DNA from: Oscillospiraceae bacterium
GTDB lineage: Bacteria > Bacillota > Clostridia > Oscillospirales > Acutalibacteraceae
Direction: 5' to 3'
DNA: 7,624 bases
NCBI GenBank assembly: GCA_022508865.1
Contig: JAFLUK010000071.1
Coordinates: 1-7,624, forward strand
Positions 6,482 to 7,624 of the stretch are shown here, in pieces. The notes beneath the pieces were generated by a model. That model was not told the origin of the DNA. It made no database searches and saw nothing but the letters and a program-made list of their open reading frames with translations. Position 1 is the first letter of the stretch, and each line of letters opens with the position of its first letter. The position numbers and the translations under genes are program-made.

Positions 6482-6727
6482 ATGTTTGATAAGACAATGA
6501 TTTTTTCACTGAACGGTGACAGAGATCAGGAAATCAAAGATGCAATGACAAAGGTGTATGACGCATTAAAGCAAAAGGGATACAACCCTATTAATCAGCT
6601 TGTGGGTTATATTTTATCAGAAGACCCAACATACATCACAACCTACAACAACGCAAGAAATATTATCAGCTCTATTGACAGAGATGAGCTTTTGGAAGCA
6701 CTTGTGAAGTCTTACCTCAATATTTAA
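6482..6727 (+). CDS. ireB: IreB family regulatory protein (UPF0297/DUF965)
   Basis: IreB is a small cytoplasmic protein, shown in Enterococcus faecalis to be a substrate of the PASTA kinase IreK and a negative regulator of intrinsic cephalosporin resistance. The 81 residues (family about 85-90) carry the family signature KGYNPINQLVGYILSEDPTYIT (split at 32-42 and 43-53), then YNNARNIISSIDRDELLEALVKSYL. Aligning the N-terminus by memory with E. faecalis IreB, Thr5 in DKTMIFSL matches one reported phospho-threonine, while the earlier one has no counterpart because the N-terminus is shorter. In many Firmicutes this gene sits with alaS, ruvX and a DUF1292 gene; here it stands alone behind pheT with its own promoter. 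The family call is very secure. The role in wall stress signalling in this organism is inference, and its kinase is not in the window. Confidence 0.95.
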   Translation: MFDKTMIFSLNGDRDQEIKDAMTKVYDALKQKGYNPINQLVGYILSEDPTYITTYNNARNIISSIDRDELLEALVKSYLNI

Positions 6728-6744
6728 TTTTGATTTATGGAATT

Positions 6745-6774
6745 CGCAAGTGGCAGGTACACTTGCGTATTTTT
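6745..6774 (+). terminator. Hairpin with U-tract between ireB and the next gene
   Basis: A perfect 8-bp stem, CGCAAGTG (6745-6752) with CACTTGCG (6760-6767), has a 7-nt loop and is followed by TATTTTTA. It ends only about 7 bp before the next ribosome binding site, leaving no room for a promoter. It is therefore probably a partial terminator that lowers expression of the following gene. Confidence 0.75.
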
Positions 6775-6791
6775 ATGAAAGAAGGTATATT

Positions 6792-7094
6792 ATGGCAGAG
6801 AAAAAGGAATTTATGACATATAAGGGCAAGCCGCTGGTTAGATGCGGCAAAGAGCTTTACTATGGCAGTATGGAGGAGCCCTTTGTAATCCACCTTATTA
6901 TAAAGTCAACTAAAGATGTTAACGGGCTTGATGTTGCTGACAAGGTTGCGATTCAGCTTATGAGCACAGACCCTAACCTTCCGCCAAGAAAGCAACTTGT
7001 TAAAAGCAGTGAAAAGAAGGGTCTTTACCTTGCAATGGATATTGCAGAGGCATGGCTTAACAAAGCACTTAAGGAATATGCAAAGAATGCATAA
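6792..7094 (+). CDS. Conserved-looking 100-residue protein of unknown function
   Basis: I recognise this only as a type of small hypothetical protein seen in clostridial genomes; no function is known to me. The 100 residues contain no membrane segment or signal peptide, so it is probably a soluble cytoplasmic protein. It starts MAEKKEFMTYKGKPLVRCG, continues with ELYYGSMEEPFVIHLII, a central VADKVAIQLMSTDPNLPPRKQLVKSSEKK part, and ends in a likely amphipathic helix, GLYLAMDIAEAWLNKALKEY (about 77-96). The pattern suggests a short beta-sheet capped by helices. The ATG at 6792 is chosen over an in-frame ATG at 6750 because GAAGG (6781-6785) precedes it and the earlier start falls in the terminator hairpin. 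It follows ireB by 64 bp and is closed by its own terminator. Base composition and codon use look like those of its neighbours. Confidence 0.85.
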   Translation: MAEKKEFMTYKGKPLVRCGKELYYGSMEEPFVIHLIIKSTKDVNGLDVADKVAIQLMSTDPNLPPRKQLVKSSEKKGLYLAMDIAEAWLNKALKEYAKNA

Positions 7095-7124
7095 CATTTT
7101 TGATTGATAAAAAACAGAATTAGC

Positions 7125-7158
7125 AAAGCCGACAGAAATTTTACTGTCGGCTTTTATA
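7125..7158 (+). terminator. Intrinsic terminator after the 100-residue gene
   Basis: Arms 7125-7135 (AAAGCCGACAG) and 7144-7154 (CTGTCGGCTTT) pair perfectly over 11 bp around an 8-nt loop and run into a short T-tract. It closes the ireB unit about 30 bp after the last stop codon. Confidence 0.93.
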
Positions 7159-7192
7159 AATTAATTTAATTGTACATATTTTTATAGATTTG

Positions 7193-7221
7193 TTGATTTT
7201 TGAAGAAATCTGTTGTATTAT
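7193..7221 (+). promoter_or_regulatory. Sigma-A-like promoter of the zinc-ribbon gene
   Basis: TTGATT (7193-7198) and TATTAT (7216-7221) are separated by 17 bp, giving a start near 7228 and a leader of about 80 nt. The two palindromic repeats lie just downstream of this start. Confidence 0.65.
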
Positions 7222-7231
7222 CAATTTAGAC

Positions 7232-7244
7232 AATGATTAATCAA
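7232..7244. repeat. Operator-like repeat, copy 1
   Basis: AATGATTAATCAA, containing the perfect 10-bp palindrome TGATTAATCA. It would lie at about +5 to +17 of the predicted transcript, suited to a roadblock-type repressor. An identical copy starts 28 bp further on. Confidence 0.55.
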
Positions 7245-7259
7245 AATGTAATTTTAAAT

Positions 7260-7272
7260 AATGATTAATCAA
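7260..7272. repeat. Operator-like repeat, copy 2
   Basis: This is an exact second copy of AATGATTAATCAA with the same palindromic core, about 38 bp before the start codon of the zinc-ribbon gene. The flanking bases of the two copies differ, so identity is confined to the 13-bp element. Confidence 0.55.
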
Positions 7273-7309
7273 CTGTTATCTTACTATATTAATTAAAGGA
7301 GAATTTATT

Positions 7310-7624
7310 ATGAAACAATGTTCAAATTGCGGTAATTTTGTTGAGGATAACGCAAAATTTTGCACCAGCTGCGGTCAAACAATAACTGAACCGGTGTATA
7401 ACCAGCCACAGCAACCAAATTACACACAGCCGCAACAACCATACTACAATCAACCACAACAGCCAAACTATAATCAACCACAGCAACCGGTATACAATCC
7501 ACAGCCCACATATTATAATAACAACCAAATGAATCCAAGCACAGGCAAAGCCGTTGCTTCATTAGTACTCGGCATATTAAGCTTTTTCTTATTTGGTATT
7601 GTTTTTAGTATTATAGGCTATATT
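7310..7624 (+). CDS. Zinc-ribbon protein with QPQQP repeats and C-terminal hydrophobic segment (truncated by window end)
   Basis: One hundred and five codons are visible and the frame is still open at the window end. Residues 4-21 form a zinc ribbon with two CxxC pairs (Cys4, Cys7, Cys18, Cys21) in the layout of the zinc_ribbon_2 family. Residues 30-61 are four octapeptides of the form Y-N/T-Q-P-Q-Q-P-x, followed by a degenerate tail (YNPQPTYYNNN). From about residue 80 the sequence AVASLVLGILSFFLFG begins a glycine-rich hydrophobic segment like the start of a DUF4190 membrane domain. The product is thus probably a membrane protein with a cytoplasmic zinc ribbon and a flexible Gln/Pro linker, but its role is unknown. 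The ATG at 7310 has AAAGGAG 8 nt upstream. It has its own promoter and twin operator-like sites. The linker resembles those of other clostridial zinc-ribbon membrane proteins. Confidence 0.88.
   Translation, partial: MKQCSNCGNFVEDNAKFCTSCGQTITEPVYNQPQQPNYTQPQQPYYNQPQQPNYNQPQQPVYNPQPTYYNNNQMNPSTGKAVASLVLGILSFFLFGIVFSIIGYI
7397..7492 (+). repeat. Four 24-bp tandem coding repeats (QPQQP octapeptide)
   Basis: Four in-frame 24-bp units each encode Y-(N/T)-Q-P-Q-Q-P-x in the linker of the zinc-ribbon protein. The units differ mostly at synonymous third positions (CAG/CAA, CCA/CCG, TAT/TAC), so the peptide is kept although the DNA has drifted. Confidence 0.9.

Noticed and set aside
6750..6791. N-terminal extension of the 100-residue protein
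   Set aside because: It begins inside the terminator hairpin without a ribosome binding site, and the MAEKKE start with GAAGG upstream is better.
7186..7211. AGATTT/AAATCT inverted repeat near the -35 of the zinc-ribbon gene
   Set aside because: Only six A/T-rich pairs with a 14-nt loop; this is expected by chance and overlaps a better-supported promoter.
7308..7562. Minus-strand open frames rich in Val/Leu opposite the zinc-ribbon gene
   Set aside because: They are the complement of the QPQQP repeat; their repetitiveness reflects the coding repeat and they have no ribosome binding site or promoter.

Overview
The window looks like chromosomal DNA of a low-GC Gram-positive bacterium, most likely an anaerobic gut-type clostridium (Oscillospirales/Ruminococcaceae-like). 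The reasons are an EndoA/MazF very close to the Bacillus/Clostridium type, an IreB-family regulator, a Phe T-box riboswitch, strong AGGAGG-type ribosome binding sites, sigma-A-like promoters and AT-rich intergenic DNA. The taxonomic call is inference from family memory; no search was run.

Left part (1-2502, minus strand). A leftward operon starts at a sigma-A-like promoter at 2502-2474. It reads through a 183-residue two-TM membrane protein of unknown function, nnrD (ADP-dependent NAD(P)H-hydrate dehydratase, overlapping the first gene by 8 bp) and a small lipoprotein with a TTG start. After a 162-bp gap comes mazF/ndoA, an mRNA endoribonuclease toxin cut off by the window edge. The layout recalls the acpS/nnrD - lipoprotein - alr - mazE - mazF neighbourhood of Firmicutes, but alr and the antitoxin gene are missing here.

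Middle (2533-6390, plus strand). A divergent promoter drives a canonical T-box leader with a UUC specifier, a UGGU antiterminator bulge and a competing intrinsic terminator. It controls pheS and pheT, the two subunits of phenylalanyl-tRNA synthetase. The start of pheS is at 2874; the longer reading frame from 2748 runs through the T-box and is not real. A strong terminator closes the operon.

Right part (6401-7624, plus strand). A near-consensus promoter drives ireB (UPF0297/DUF965 family). A hairpin-plus-U-tract follows, and then a 100-residue conserved-looking protein of unknown function whose only visible transcription source is readthrough of that hairpin. After another terminator, a 155-bp AT-rich region holds a promoter followed by two copies of a 13-bp element with a perfect 10-bp palindromic core. 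It precedes a window-truncated gene for a zinc-ribbon protein with a QPQQP octapeptide repeat and a C-terminal hydrophobic segment.

Most of the window is housekeeping. The points most worth checking are the twin palindromes before the zinc-ribbon gene, the antitoxin-less mazF, the palindrome on the divergent promoter, the attenuator-like hairpin behind ireB, and the uncharacterised 100- and 183-residue proteins. I found no tRNA, rRNA, CRISPR array, insertion sequence or phage gene.
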